DNA from: an uncultured Lachnospiraceae bacterium
GTDB taxonomy: Bacteria > Bacillota > Clostridia > Lachnospirales > Lachnospiraceae
DNA: 64,000 nucleotides
Direction of reading: 5' to 3'
Assembly: GCA_947382415.1 (NCBI GenBank)
Contig: CANCYO010000010.1
Coordinates: 1-64,000, forward strand
Shown here: piece by piece, positions 1-8,708 of the stretch
Layout of the letters: each line of letters starts with the position of its first letter
How positions within the stretch are numbered: the first letter of the stretch is position 1
The notes under the pieces: generated by a model
What the model was told of the DNA's origin: nothing
Seen by the model: the letters and a program-made list of their open reading frames with translations, nothing else
Database searches by the model: none
Position numbers and translations under genes: made by a program

Positions 1-45
1 GATGTCCGTGCGTGACTGGAGTTCAGACGTGTGCTCTTCCGATCT
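1..45 (+). other. Illumina index adapter, not genomic DNA
   Basis: Bases 12-45 are exactly the 34-nt TruSeq read-2 adapter (begins GTGACTGGAGTTC, ends CTCTTCCGATCT). Bases 1-3 (GAT) match the end of the P7 flow-cell oligo, and the eight bases 4-11 sit where the index barcode lies between P7 and the adapter. The contig therefore begins with untrimmed library sequence, and genomic DNA starts at about base 46. Confidence 0.97.
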
Positions 46-293
46 GTGAAGGGAACTCCAAGATGGTTTGCCAGCGTCAGACCGCCGGAGCCGGTGATCA
101 TGGGATGCAGGGAGAGATTACCCAGTGTGTTGTAGGCTTCCTGTAAAAGTGCGGACAAGGTCTCCCGGATATTGGCGTAATGCCGTCTGTAATCGGAAAA
201 CAAAATGTTGTTCTTATTATCTAAAATTGCAATCTTGACAGTGGTGGAACCGATGTCAATACCAAGAGCTGCATGATCGTTGGAATAATTCAT
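46..293 (-). CDS. Acyl-CoA dehydratase activase, N-terminal fragment (cut by contig end)
   Basis: The first 82 residues of a BadF/BadG/BcrA/BcrD-type ATPase. The N-terminal phosphate loop GIDIGSTTVKIAILD lies at about residues 10-24, and ITGSGGLTL follows near residue 70. Proteins of this family use ATP hydrolysis to push an electron from their [4Fe-4S] cluster into 2-hydroxyacyl-CoA dehydratases. In Clostridia the version with this start is usually a very large activase-related protein of about 1400 residues, so most of the gene is probably missing. The ATG at 293 is preceded on the minus strand by AAGGAAGGA at a good distance. The truncation is an assembly edge (adapter), not biology. The family call is firm; the exact subgroup is from memory. 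Confidence 0.85.
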
Positions 294-340
294 AAAAACA
301 TCCTTCCTTAATAATGTGACTCAAAATGACATTCTCAGTC

Positions 341-369
341 ATTATACGCTAAACAATATCAAATTGCAA
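341..369 (-). promoter_or_regulatory. Sigma-A type promoter of the activase gene
   Basis: On the minus strand TTGCAA (364-369) is followed after 17 nt by a perfect TATAAT (341-346), giving a start near 334 and a short leader to the ATG at 293. Confidence 0.7.
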
Positions 370-555
370 CGAACAAAATATTAAAGAATCCATATGGGAA
401 GATAAAAAATTTCTAAAAAAGGATTTGCTTTGTTTACTTATGTAATGGCTCATGTTAAAATAAATTCATATTTGCAATTTTGGGTTAGCAATTTTTGGAA
501 GTCATCCAATACCAAAAGTATGAAAGAATATAATATAAAATAAAGGGCGTGAAAT

Positions 556-1458
556 ATGATGCGGAAAAATAATGGTATCAGTAATTTTGAGCGGAGGTTC
601 GGCAAATATGCCATCCCCAATCTGTCTTTGATTTTGGTGATGTGTTATGTTGCAGGCTATGTCATCTCCCTCGTAAATCCTAAATTTATGAGTTATCTGA
701 CACTGGATCCATGGCAGATCCTGCACGGCCAGATCTGGCGTGTGTTCACCTGGATCATCAGCCCGCCGGCGGATCTGAGCGTTTTTACGCTGATCATGCT
801 GTTTTTTTATTACAGCATCGGCACCAGCCTGGAGCGTACATGGGGAACCTACCGCTATAATGTCTATATCTTCGGCGGTATGCTGATCACCGTCGTCGCC
901 AGCATTCTGTGCATGGGCGTGTGTTTTCTTTTGTTTGGACCATGGCTTGAGATGCAGGGAGTATCGTATTTCTTCTCTCTGGGAGCGGGATTTTTCAGCA
1001 CCTATTACATCAATATGTCCATTTTCCTGGCTTATGCCCTCACATATCCCGAGCATCAGGTGCTTCTGATGTTTGTGATTCCGGTGAAGGTGAAGTGGCT
1101 GGGCATCATTTACGGTGTGATGCTGGTGATCGATATGGTGCAGAGTTTTATGGCGGGACTTTTGATCCATCCGGCCTACTGGTTCAGCATGGTGGCCGTG
1201 GGGGCGTCTCTGGTCAATTTCCTGATCTTCTGGATCAGGAGCCGCAGACTGTCCTATTTAAATCCCAAACAGATCAGGCGGAAAGTTCATTTTCAGCATC
1301 AGGTGCGGGAGGGTGTGAAGCAGTCCGGGCACAAATGCTGTATCTGCGGCAGGACCGAACTGGACGATCCCACACTGGAGTTTCGCTATTGCTCCAAATG
1401 CGCGGGCAACTACGAGTATTGCTCCCAGCATTTGTTTACACATGAGCATAAAGTCTGA
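556..1458 (+). CDS. Rhomboid-like polytopic membrane protein with C-terminal zinc ribbon
   Basis: 300 residues with five or six hydrophobic segments between about residues 20 and 225, then a soluble tail. The early part follows the rhomboid pattern: GQIWRVFTWII before a membrane helix, then SIGTSLERTWGTYRYN between helices 2 and 3. The GxSG serine motif and the late catalytic histidine of active rhomboid proteases are not visible, so it is probably a proteolytically inactive relative. The last 35 residues hold cysteine pairs (CCICG, CSKC) that look like a zinc ribbon facing the cytoplasm. It is followed after 32 nt by the sigma-like gene and probably shares its transcript. Function unknown; the rhomboid relation rests on pattern, not alignment. 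Confidence 0.7.
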   Translation: MMRKNNGISNFERRFGKYAIPNLSLILVMCYVAGYVISLVNPKFMSYLTLDPWQILHGQIWRVFTWIISPPADLSVFTLIMLFFYYSIGTSLERTWGTYRYNVYIFGGMLITVVASILCMGVCFLLFGPWLEMQGVSYFFSLGAGFFSTYYINMSIFLAYALTYPEHQVLLMFVIPVKVKWLGIIYGVMLVIDMVQSFMAGLLIHPAYWFSMVAVGASLVNFLIFWIRSRRLSYLNPKQIRRKVHFQHQVREGVKQSGHKCCICGRTELDDPTLEFRYCSKCAGNYEYCSQHLFTHEHKV

Positions 1459-1490
1459 AAATGACATGAATTATTACGAGGGGAGAGGGC

Positions 1491-2240
1491 ATGGAGCGGG
1501 AGATTTTATTTGCGCAGACGCTGGAGCGCATCCGAAAACTGGCGGGAGAACAGGGAAACTGTGTCAGTGAGGAACAGGTGCGGGAGGCCTTTGAGGAGCT
1601 TGCCCTGAGCGATGAGCAGCTTCAGTTGGTATATGATTATCTGATTCAGCATAAGGTGGGCATCGGACAGCCGTTGGACCCGGAGGATTATCTCACTCAG
1701 GAGGAGCGGGATTATCTGCAGGATTATCTGGACGAGCTTGCCGCCCTTCCCGAGCTTACGCCGGGGCAGATTGAGGCCTGTACAATCTCGGCAATGGCGG
1801 GGAATGTTAAGGCGCAGCAGAAGCTTACGGAGGTCTACCTGAAGGATGTGGCGGAGATCGCGAAGCTCTACGCCGGGCAGGGAGTATTTCTGGAGGATCT
1901 GATCGGTGAGGGCAATGTGGCGCTGGCGTTCGGCGTGGGGATGCTGGGCAGTCTGGAGCATCCCGGGGAGGCTCAGGGAATGCTGGCCCGGATGATGATG
2001 GACGCCATGGAAGAATTTATCGCTGAAAATGCGGAGAATAAAAAGGTGGATCAGAAAGCGGCTGAGCATGTGAACAAAGTGGCGGACTCGGCCCGGGCCA
2101 TGGCACAGGAGCTTCGCCGGAAGGTGACGGTGGAGGAGCTTGCCCGGGAGACGGGTATGAGTGAGAAACGCATCCGGGAGGCCATGCGGATGTCAGGGTT
2201 TCAGATTGAGGATTTGACGGATGAATCAGACGGTTTATGA
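1491..2240 (+). CDS. Degenerate sigma-70-like protein
   Basis: 249 residues. Residues 1-55 resemble the helical region 1.1 of primary sigma factors. Residues about 105-150 (AKLYAGQGVFLEDLIGEGN) closely follow region 2.1-2.2, the core-RNA-polymerase clamp contact. Residues about 190-235 (RKVTVEELARETGMSEKRI) follow region 3. What is missing is region 2.3-2.4, which melts and reads the -10 box, and all of region 4, which reads the -35 box. A protein like this could bind RNA polymerase but should not recognise a promoter alone. It sits between a membrane protein and an unknown protein whose start overlaps its last 20 nt. Alternative: a diverged sporulation or anti-sigma-like factor. Confidence 0.65.
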   Translation: MEREILFAQTLERIRKLAGEQGNCVSEEQVREAFEELALSDEQLQLVYDYLIQHKVGIGQPLDPEDYLTQEERDYLQDYLDELAALPELTPGQIEACTISAMAGNVKAQQKLTEVYLKDVAEIAKLYAGQGVFLEDLIGEGNVALAFGVGMLGSLEHPGEAQGMLARMMMDAMEEFIAENAENKKVDQKAAEHVNKVADSARAMAQELRRKVTVEELARETGMSEKRIREAMRMSGFQIEDLTDESDGL

Positions 2241-2640
2241 GGATTATAAATATTGTATGCAGGATGTGTCCACCCTGTATATCGGCAGTAAATATACATT
2301 TGGCGAACTTCTGGAGACGGAGACGGTTCCGTTTAAATTCCAGCTTTTGGTGGAACGATATATTCTGCCGGAAGCGGATGAGGAAGATACGCTGGAGTCC
2401 CATCTGTATTATCTGGACGAAAAGAGCTTTCTGGTAAAGATTTACAGGCAGCTCAAGGCCCGGGTGAAGGTTAATCTGATACAGACGAAAAAGGGGTTTG
2501 GTGGAAAGGAAAGACAGGCCTACACCACAAAGCTTCTGCCTGTGGAGCAGCTTGTGAAGCTGTCTGTGGAAGAGAAGGAACAGAGGGGGCTGGTGGTGCA
2601 GGAGCTGGTGCTGAGCAAGCTGGCGCTGATGGGCTTTTGA
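2221..2640 (+). CDS. Unknown protein, translationally coupled to the sigma-like gene
   Basis: 139 residues, no membrane segment or signal peptide, mixed charged and hydrophobic sequence rich in Leu and Lys. The start lies inside the end of the upstream gene (20-nt overlap), with GAGG about nine bases before the ATG, which suggests translational coupling. I do not recognise a family. The conserved-looking core is at residues 40-100 (DTLESHLYYLDEKSFLVKIY). Position between the sigma-like gene and the M16C peptidase gene suggests one operon. Confidence 0.65.
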   Translation: MNQTVYEDYKYCMQDVSTLYIGSKYTFGELLETETVPFKFQLLVERYILPEADEEDTLESHLYYLDEKSFLVKIYRQLKARVKVNLIQTKKGFGGKERQAYTTKLLPVEQLVKLSVEEKEQRGLVVQELVLSKLALMGF

Positions 2641-2672
2641 GAATGACGATCCGGGGAGGTATGGGAATCAAT

Positions 2673-5621
2673 ATGGATAACAGGAACTATATGGGAGCGG
2701 AAGGGCTGGAGAAGCTTTCCGCCTATGAGATCATCGAACAGAGGGAGATTGCGGACATCGGGAGCATGAGTGTGCTGCTGCGGCACAGGAAGACCGGAGC
2801 AAGGGTGGCTCTGCTTGCGAATGACGACGAGAACAAGGTGTTTTATATCGGTTTTCGCACACCGCCCTCAGACTCCACCGGTGTGCCGCACATTTTGGAG
2901 CATTCTGTGCTCTGCGGCTCCAGAGAGTTTCCGGTAAAGGACCCTTTTGTGGAGCTGGTGAAGGGTTCTCTGAATACGTTTCTAAACGCCATGACTTATC
3001 CCGATAAAACCCTTTATCCCGTGGCAAGCTGCAATCAAAAGGATTTTCAGAATCTGATGCATGTGTATCTGGATGCGGTGTTTTATCCCAATATCTATCA
3101 GAAGGAAGCAATATTCCGCCAGGAGGGCTGGCACTATGAGCTGGGAGAGGACGGGAAACTGACCATAAACGGGGTGGTCTATAACGAGATGAAGGGGGTC
3201 TATTCCTCCGCGGATGATGTGTTGGAGACGGCAGTCATGAATTCTCTGTATCCCCATACTGCCTATGGCGTGGAGTCCGGGGGAGATCCTGACGTCATTC
3301 CTGAACTTGGCTATGAGGAGTTTCTTGATTTTCACAGAAAATATTATCATCCCTCCAACAGTTATATCTACCTCTACGGGGATATGGATATGGCGGAGCG
3401 GCTTGCGTTTATTGACGAGCATTATCTGTCTGATTTTGATGCGCTTGAGATCGATTCTGAGATTGGGAAGGAGCCTGAGGACGGCTGCGCTTCCACAGTG
3501 GTGATCAAAGAATATCCGCTGAACGAGGGGGAGGATGCGGAGGAAAATACGTATCTCTCCGTCAACTATTCCGTGGGAGAGAGCACGGATACGGAGCTGT
3601 GTACCGCATTTCAGGTGCTGGATTACGCCCTGTGTTCCGCGCCCGGAGCGCCTCTGAAGCAGACGCTGGTGGAGCGGGGCATCGGAAGGGATGTGTACAG
3701 TATCTGGGACAATGGCATCCGCCAGCCCTGGTTCAGTGTGATCGCAAAGGGAACCTCTCTGGATAAGCAATCGGAATTTATGGATGTAGTGCGGGAAGTG
3801 CTGGAGCGTATCGTTTCTGAGGGGTTTGATAAAAAGGCGCTTCTGGCGGCATTGAATTATTACGAATTCAAATACAGGGAGGCAGACTTCGGGTCTTATC
3901 CCAAGGGGCTGATGTACGGACTGCAGATGCTGGACGGCTGGCTTTATGACGAGGACAGGCCCTTTGCTTATCTGGAGCTGACAGAAATTTTTAAAACGCT
4001 CAGGGAGCGGGTGGACAGCGGCTGGTTTGAGGAACTGGTAAAGCGCTATTTATTGGAGAACGGTCACAGCAGCGTGGTGATCTTAAAGCCGGTGGAGGGT
4101 CTGCAGGAACAGCGGGAGATGGAGACTGCACAGAAGCTTGCGGAGAAGCTGGCCGCCATGTCCGAGGACGAGGTGAAAGCGGTTTCTGACCTGGAGGAGA
4201 GACTGAGGCTGTTTCAGGAGACGGAGGACGCTCCGGAGGACCTGGCGAAGCTTCCGATGCTTGCCAGAGAGGATCTGAAGAAGGAGGCTGCTGCCCCGGT
4301 GGCGGAGGAGCGCAGGCTGGGCGATACGCTTCTTTTGTATCATGAGCTGGCTACCAACGGCATCGGTTATCTGCGGCTGATTTTCAGGCTGGATGAGATC
4401 CCCGGGGAATACTTCCCCTATGTGGGGCTGTTAAAGGGCTGCCTCGGACTCTTAAATACCCAGAATTATCAATACGGAGATTTGTTTAACGAGATGAATC
4501 TGGTCACTGGCGGTATGGCGGCGGTGAACAATGCCTACAGCCGCATCGACGATCCGGACGCCTGCAGGGTGACGCTGGAATTAAAGACCAAGGTCTTTTA
4601 TGAGAATCTGGCGCAGGCCATAGCGCTGATGCAGGAGATCATGCTCACCAGTGATTTTACCGATGAGAAGCGCCTGAAGGAGATTCTGGCGGAGGGAAAG
4701 TCCCGTATGCAGGCACAGATGATGTCCGGAGGCCACAGTGTGGCGGCGGGCAGGGCGCTGTCCTACGGCAGCGTGTCCGGGCGCTTGAGCGAAGAACTCT
4801 CAGGCATACCCTTTTACCGGCTGATCGCGCGGTTGGATGAGCATTTTGAGGAGGAGAAGAGCGATCTGACCGGGAAGCTGCAGACACTGGCCAGGATGAT
4901 CTTCAGGCCCGAGAATCTCATGGTGGACTTTGTGGGAGACAGGGCGGCTCTGGAGAAGCTGGAGGCGCCTGTGGAGGATTTGAAGCAAAAACTGTACGCC
5001 TGTGATGTGATAAAGGAGACATACCGCCCTGATCCCCAGCGCAAAAACGAGGGATTCATGACGGCGGGACAGGTTCAGTATGTGTGCCGCGCGGGAAATT
5101 TCGCGGACAAGGGTCTTGCCTACACAGGGGCGCTGCGGGTGCTGAAGGTAATGATGGGCTATGAATACCTGTGGACGAATGTCCGGGTTAAGGGCGGCGC
5201 ATACGGCTGTATGTGCAGCTTTGGACGGACAGGGGAGAGTTATTTTGTATCTTACAGAGACCCCAATCTGGCTAAGACATTGGAAGTCTATGAGAGGGCG
5301 GCGGATGCAGTCGCTCGCTATGAGGCGGACGAGTCTACCATGACCCGTTATATTATCGGCGCAATCAGTGATCTGGATATGCCCATGACTCCCGCGGCAA
5401 AAGGCCTGTATGGTCTGAGCGCCTATATGACGGGGCTGGATCTGGAATTTTTGCAGAGGGAGAGGGACGCGATCCTCTCGGCTCAGGCGGAGGATATCCG
5501 CGCTCTGGCCGATTATATCCGAGCTTTCATGGAAGATGATTTTCTGTGTGTGGTGGGTAATGCCGGAAAATTAAAAGCCGATGGAGAAATTTTCATGAAA
5601 CTCGAGAACCTTTTCGCGTAA
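2673..5621 (+). CDS. M16C zinc metallopeptidase (presequence-protease type)
   Basis: About 982 residues, the usual length of the M16C family (PreP, falcilysin, Clostridium Hyp). The inverted zinc motif HxxEH is present as HILEH at residues 73-77, with the downstream glutamate region (VYNEMKGVYSS) near residue 150. Two halves of about 450 residues joined by a charged linker (about 440-520) are expected to form the clamshell that degrades peptides. No signal peptide, so it acts in the cytosol. Possible starts are TTG 2637, ATG 2643, ATG 2661 and ATG 2673; GGGGAGG at 2653-2659 is too close to 2661, so 2673 is preferred with modest certainty. Last gene before the DUF4349 lipoprotein. Confidence 0.92.
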   Translation: MDNRNYMGAEGLEKLSAYEIIEQREIADIGSMSVLLRHRKTGARVALLANDDENKVFYIGFRTPPSDSTGVPHILEHSVLCGSREFPVKDPFVELVKGSLNTFLNAMTYPDKTLYPVASCNQKDFQNLMHVYLDAVFYPNIYQKEAIFRQEGWHYELGEDGKLTINGVVYNEMKGVYSSADDVLETAVMNSLYPHTAYGVESGGDPDVIPELGYEEFLDFHRKYYHPSNSYIYLYGDMDMAERLAFIDEHYLSDFDALEIDSEIGKEPEDGCASTVVIKEYPLNEGEDAEENTYLSVNYSVGESTDTELCTAFQVLDYALCSAPGAPLKQTLVERGIGRDVYSIWDNGIRQPWFSVIAKGTSLDKQSEFMDVVREVLERIVSEGFDKKALLAALNYYEFKYREADFGSYPKGLMYGLQMLDGWLYDEDRPFAYLELTEIFKTLRERVDSGWFEELVKRYLLENGHSSVVILKPVEGLQEQREMETAQKLAEKLAAMSEDEVKAVSDLEERLRLFQETEDAPEDLAKLPMLAREDLKKEAAAPVAEERRLGDTLLLYHELATNGIGYLRLIFRLDEIPGEYFPYVGLLKGCLGLLNTQNYQYGDLFNEMNLVTGGMAAVNNAYSRIDDPDACRVTLELKTKVFYENLAQAIALMQEIMLTSDFTDEKRLKEILAEGKSRMQAQMMSGGHSVAAGRALSYGSVSGRLSEELSGIPFYRLIARLDEHFEEEKSDLTGKLQTLARMIFRPENLMVDFVGDRAALEKLEAPVEDLKQKLYACDVIKETYRPDPQRKNEGFMTAGQVQYVCRAGNFADKGLAYTGALRVLKVMMGYEYLWTNVRVKGGAYGCMCSFGRTGESYFVSYRDPNLAKTLEVYERAADAVARYEADESTMTRYIIGAISDLDMPMTPAAKGLYGLSAYMTGLDLEFLQRERDAILSAQAEDIRALADYIRAFMEDDFLCVVGNAGKLKADGEIFMKLENLFA

Positions 5622-5693
5622 GCGGCGTCTGATATGGTATGAATGGCTGTCGGCAATATCATTTACAGAGGCAGGCGAGAAGGAGGGAGTATT

Positions 5694-6800
5694 ATGAAAA
5701 TCAACAGAATCAGTAAATTAAGTATGATCAAAACTTTAAGCGCAAGATGGCTGGCTGCCGGGCTTTCGGCGGCGGTTGTGCTGGGATTTGCGGGCTGCGG
5801 CAGCAGTCTGGACGGCAAGGGTGTTCCCTCGGCGGAACCCCGTGCCGCGCAAAACGGGGCGAGTTATTCCACAGAGCAGGTAGAGTACGGCTATGAATCC
5901 GCGGATATGGAAATGGTTTCAGAGGGCATGACGGCGGACTCTGCCATGAACAAGTCAGGCAGTACGGCTCCTTCCGGACAGCAGGACAATTCTGCTTATT
6001 ATGACACGAGAAAGCTGATCAAAACAGTAAATCTGGAGGTGGAGACCCAGGAGTTTGACGGGCTTCTGGCCTCTATAGAAGCGCAGGTGGAACAGCTCGG
6101 GGGTTACATAGAGAATATGAACACCTACAACGGCAGCAGGTATTCCGGCCGGGAGACCACAAGGACCTCGAATCTCACCGTGCGCATTCCCCAGAAGCAG
6201 CTTGGCGGTTTTGTGGACGCGGTATCCGCGGCGGGCAATGTGATCAGCCGCAACGAGAATGTGGAGGACGTGACCTTATCCTATGTGGATATGGAGAGCA
6301 GAAAGAAAGCGCTGGAAACGGAGCTGGAGCGCCTGCAGTCCTTTTTGGAGCGGGCGGAAACTCTGGAGGATATCATCACGCTGGAAGACCGGATGTCAAA
6401 CGTGCGTTACCAGCTTGAGAGCATGGCTTCCCAGCTTCGCACCTATGACAACAAAGTGGATTTTGCCACAGTCAATATGAGTATTCGTGAGGTGCAGGAG
6501 TTCACGCCCGTGGAGGAAGAGACCGCATGGGAGAGACTCTCCGGCGGATTCCTGGACAGCCTGGAGGATGTGAAGGACGGCTTCGTGGACTTCTTTATCT
6601 GGATCGTGGTGCATATCCCCTATCTGGCAGTGTGGGCTATCGTAATCCTGATCATCGTTCTTGTGATCAAACTGATCATCCGCCGAAACAGGAAGAAACA
6701 GGCTGCAAAGCGCGCCGCAGCTCAGAACGCCGCCACTCAGAACGCAGGCGCTGCACCGGTCTTTTCCGGGCCCGCTGCGCCCGGCGAACAACAAAAGTAG
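5694..6800 (+). CDS. DUF4349 lipoprotein
   Basis: 368 residues. A basic N-terminus and hydrophobic stretch end in a lipobox (LGFAGC, Cys near residue 37), so the protein is a membrane-anchored exported lipoprotein. Residues about 110-275 match the DUF4349 pattern: two helical-hairpin segments with KLIKTVNLEVETQEF, LTVRIPQKQLGGFVDA and a coiled coil around ESRKKALETELERLQSFLE. A second transmembrane helix lies near residues 305-330, followed by a basic cytoplasmic tail. The start at 5694 follows AAGGAGGG, while the longer frame from 5643 lacks such a site. Function of the family is not established. It lies 15 nt before era. Confidence 0.88.
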   Translation: MKINRISKLSMIKTLSARWLAAGLSAAVVLGFAGCGSSLDGKGVPSAEPRAAQNGASYSTEQVEYGYESADMEMVSEGMTADSAMNKSGSTAPSGQQDNSAYYDTRKLIKTVNLEVETQEFDGLLASIEAQVEQLGGYIENMNTYNGSRYSGRETTRTSNLTVRIPQKQLGGFVDAVSAAGNVISRNENVEDVTLSYVDMESRKKALETELERLQSFLERAETLEDIITLEDRMSNVRYQLESMASQLRTYDNKVDFATVNMSIREVQEFTPVEEETAWERLSGGFLDSLEDVKDGFVDFFIWIVVHIPYLAVWAIVILIIVLVIKLIIRRNRKKQAAKRAAAQNAATQNAGAAPVFSGPAAPGEQQK

Positions 6801-6815
6801 AAAAGTGAGAGTATT

Positions 6816-7733
6816 ATGAAAGAAGATACCGCATACAGATCCGGTTTTGTGACTTTGATCGGAAGGCCCAATGTAGGGAAATCCACCCTGATGAATCGTC
6901 TCATCGGGCAGAAGATCGCCATTACCTCCAATAAGCCCCAGACCACCAGAAACCGCATACAGACCGTATTGACGCTGGAGAACGCCCAGATCGTGTTTCT
7001 GGATACCCCCGGCATCCACAAGGCCAAGAATAAGCTGGGAAATTATATGGTGAATGTGGCGGAGCACACTTTAAACGAGGTGGATGTGATCCTCTGGCTG
7101 GTGGAACCCACCACCTATATCGGCGCGGGGGAGCGGCATATCATCGAACAGCTTAAGAAGACGAAGACGCCGGTGATTTTGGTGATCAACAAGACCGATA
7201 CGGTAAAGCGGGAGGAGGTGCTGACCTTTATCGACACTTACCGCAGGGAGCTGGATTTTCAGGAGATCGTGCCGGTGTCGGCTCTGAAAGGGGACAACAC
7301 GGAGGAACTGGTGAAATGCATCGTGGATTACCTGCCGGAGGGGCAGCCCTTTTATGACGAGGACACAGTCACCGACCAGCCCATGAGACAGATTGTGGCG
7401 GAGCTCATCCGGGAGAAGGCTCTAAGGCTTCTGGAGGAGGAGATTCCGCACGGGATCGCTGTCAGTGTGGAGAGCATGAAGGAGAATGGTAAAATCTGCC
7501 ATATCGAAGCAACCATTGTGTGTGAGCGTGAGTCCCACAAGGGCATCGTTATCGGAAAAGGCGGACAGATGCTCAAAAAAATAGGCTCAAAAGCAAGGCC
7601 TGAGATTGAGGATCTGCTGGAAATGCAGGTAAATCTGCAGCTCTGGGTGAAGGTGAAGAAGGACTGGAGAGACAGCGATTTTCTGCTGAAAAATTTTGGA
7701 TATAACCCAAGTGACGGCATGAGGCGGGAATAA
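6816..7733 (+). CDS. era: GTPase Era
   Basis: 305 residues. The G1 motif GRPNVGKST, the effector segment with the PQTTRN motif, G3 DTPGIHK, G4 NKTD and G5 SALKG are all in order, and a C-terminal KH domain carries GKGGQMLKKIGSKAR. Era binds the 3' end of 16S rRNA and helps 30S maturation at the membrane. The neighbours yqzL-like and recO downstream are the standard Firmicutes order. Confidence 0.98.
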   Translation: MKEDTAYRSGFVTLIGRPNVGKSTLMNRLIGQKIAITSNKPQTTRNRIQTVLTLENAQIVFLDTPGIHKAKNKLGNYMVNVAEHTLNEVDVILWLVEPTTYIGAGERHIIEQLKKTKTPVILVINKTDTVKREEVLTFIDTYRRELDFQEIVPVSALKGDNTEELVKCIVDYLPEGQPFYDEDTVTDQPMRQIVAELIREKALRLLEEEIPHGIAVSVESMKENGKICHIEATIVCERESHKGIVIGKGGQMLKKIGSKARPEIEDLLEMQVNLQLWVKVKKDWRDSDFLLKNFGYNPSDGMRRE

Positions 7734-7790
7734 AATCAACCTGTTTTGCAGACCCTATCAGACATACGGAACAGATAGGGGGAAGCGCTG

Positions 7791-8003
7791 ATGCACACAT
7801 GGGATTATTGGAAAGAATTTGAAAATACCGGCAGGATCGAGGATTATTTATCATATAAAGCAAACTACAGCCAGCGGCCCGGAGATGAAAAGGTCGCTGG
7901 CTGCAAGTCCGATTATCAGGAAACATTTTCGGGCGTGTCGAAGGACGGCGCCTCGGATCGAAGAGGGATGGACACGGGAGTATGCAGGAATTCATACAGG
8001 TGA
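7791..8003 (+). CDS. YqzL-like small protein
   Basis: 70 residues, beginning MHTWDYWKEFENTGRIEDYL. The pattern W-x-x-F-x-x-TG-x-I-x-x-YL-x-YK matches the small YqzL family, which in Bacillus also lies between era and recO. A GGGGGAAG ribosome site precedes the ATG. The family is usually under 50 residues; here the reading frame continues with a polar tail and overlaps the recO start by 22 nt, so the C-terminal half may not be functional. Role unknown. The synteny is the strongest support. Confidence 0.7.
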   Translation: MHTWDYWKEFENTGRIEDYLSYKANYSQRPGDEKVAGCKSDYQETFSGVSKDGASDRRGMDTGVCRNSYR

Positions 8004-8632
8004 CAGGAATGATCTTAAAACAGTCCCCCGCGGGAGAGTATGACAGACGGGTCTGTATACTCACCAGAGAGCGGGGGAAGATTTCCGCCTTTGCCAGAGG
8101 GGCCAGAAAGCCGGGAAACCGTCTGGCTGCGGCTACGAATCTCTTTGCCTTCGGAACCTTCAGAATCTATGCGGGGAAGAATTCCTACACGGTGACGGAG
8201 GCGGAGATATCCAATTATTTTGAGAATCTGATGACCGATTATGTGGGCGCGTACTACGGCATGTATTTTACTGAGGTGGCAGACTACTATTCCAGAGAGA
8301 ATAACGATGAGAGAGAGCTGCTGAAGCTTTTGTATCAGTCCCTTCGGGCGCTGGGGGCGGATTCCCTTCCCAATCCTCTGGTGAAATGTGTTTTTGAGCT
8401 GAAGGCAATCGCCGTAAACGGGGAGTTTCCCGGAGTGCCGCCGGATTGCAAATTGCAGGAATCCACCGTCTATGCGCTGCGGTATATCGCCGAGAGTCCG
8501 GTGGAAAAGCTCTATACCTTCACGGTGACGCCGGAGGTTCTGGCAGAGCTTGAGCAGGTGGCTTCCGATTATGGCAAGCGCTTTCGGGATCATACTTTCA
8601 AAAGTCTTGAAATACTCAAAACTCTGTGTTAA
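7982..8632 (+). CDS. recO: DNA repair protein RecO
   Basis: 216 residues. The N-terminal OB fold is typical (VTGMILKQSPAGEYDRRVCI, then ISAFARGARKPGNRL), followed by the helical domain. RecO loads RecA on SSB-coated DNA with RecR and anneals strands. Many Firmicutes RecO proteins carry a four-cysteine zinc site in the helical domain and are about 240-250 residues; here only one cysteine (PPDC near residue 160) is left in that region and the protein is shorter, so the zinc site appears lost. The start at 7982 gives the expected N-terminus. Confidence 0.93.
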   Translation: MQEFIQVTGMILKQSPAGEYDRRVCILTRERGKISAFARGARKPGNRLAAATNLFAFGTFRIYAGKNSYTVTEAEISNYFENLMTDYVGAYYGMYFTEVADYYSRENNDERELLKLLYQSLRALGADSLPNPLVKCVFELKAIAVNGEFPGVPPDCKLQESTVYALRYIAESPVEKLYTFTVTPEVLAELEQVASDYGKRFRDHTFKSLEILKTLC

Positions 8633-8708
8633 AATTTGATAGAGTCTGTGCGGGAACAGGCAGAAGGCAGCGGGTGTTTGACGAGGGATCTTAGATGAGG
8701 GATTGCAG

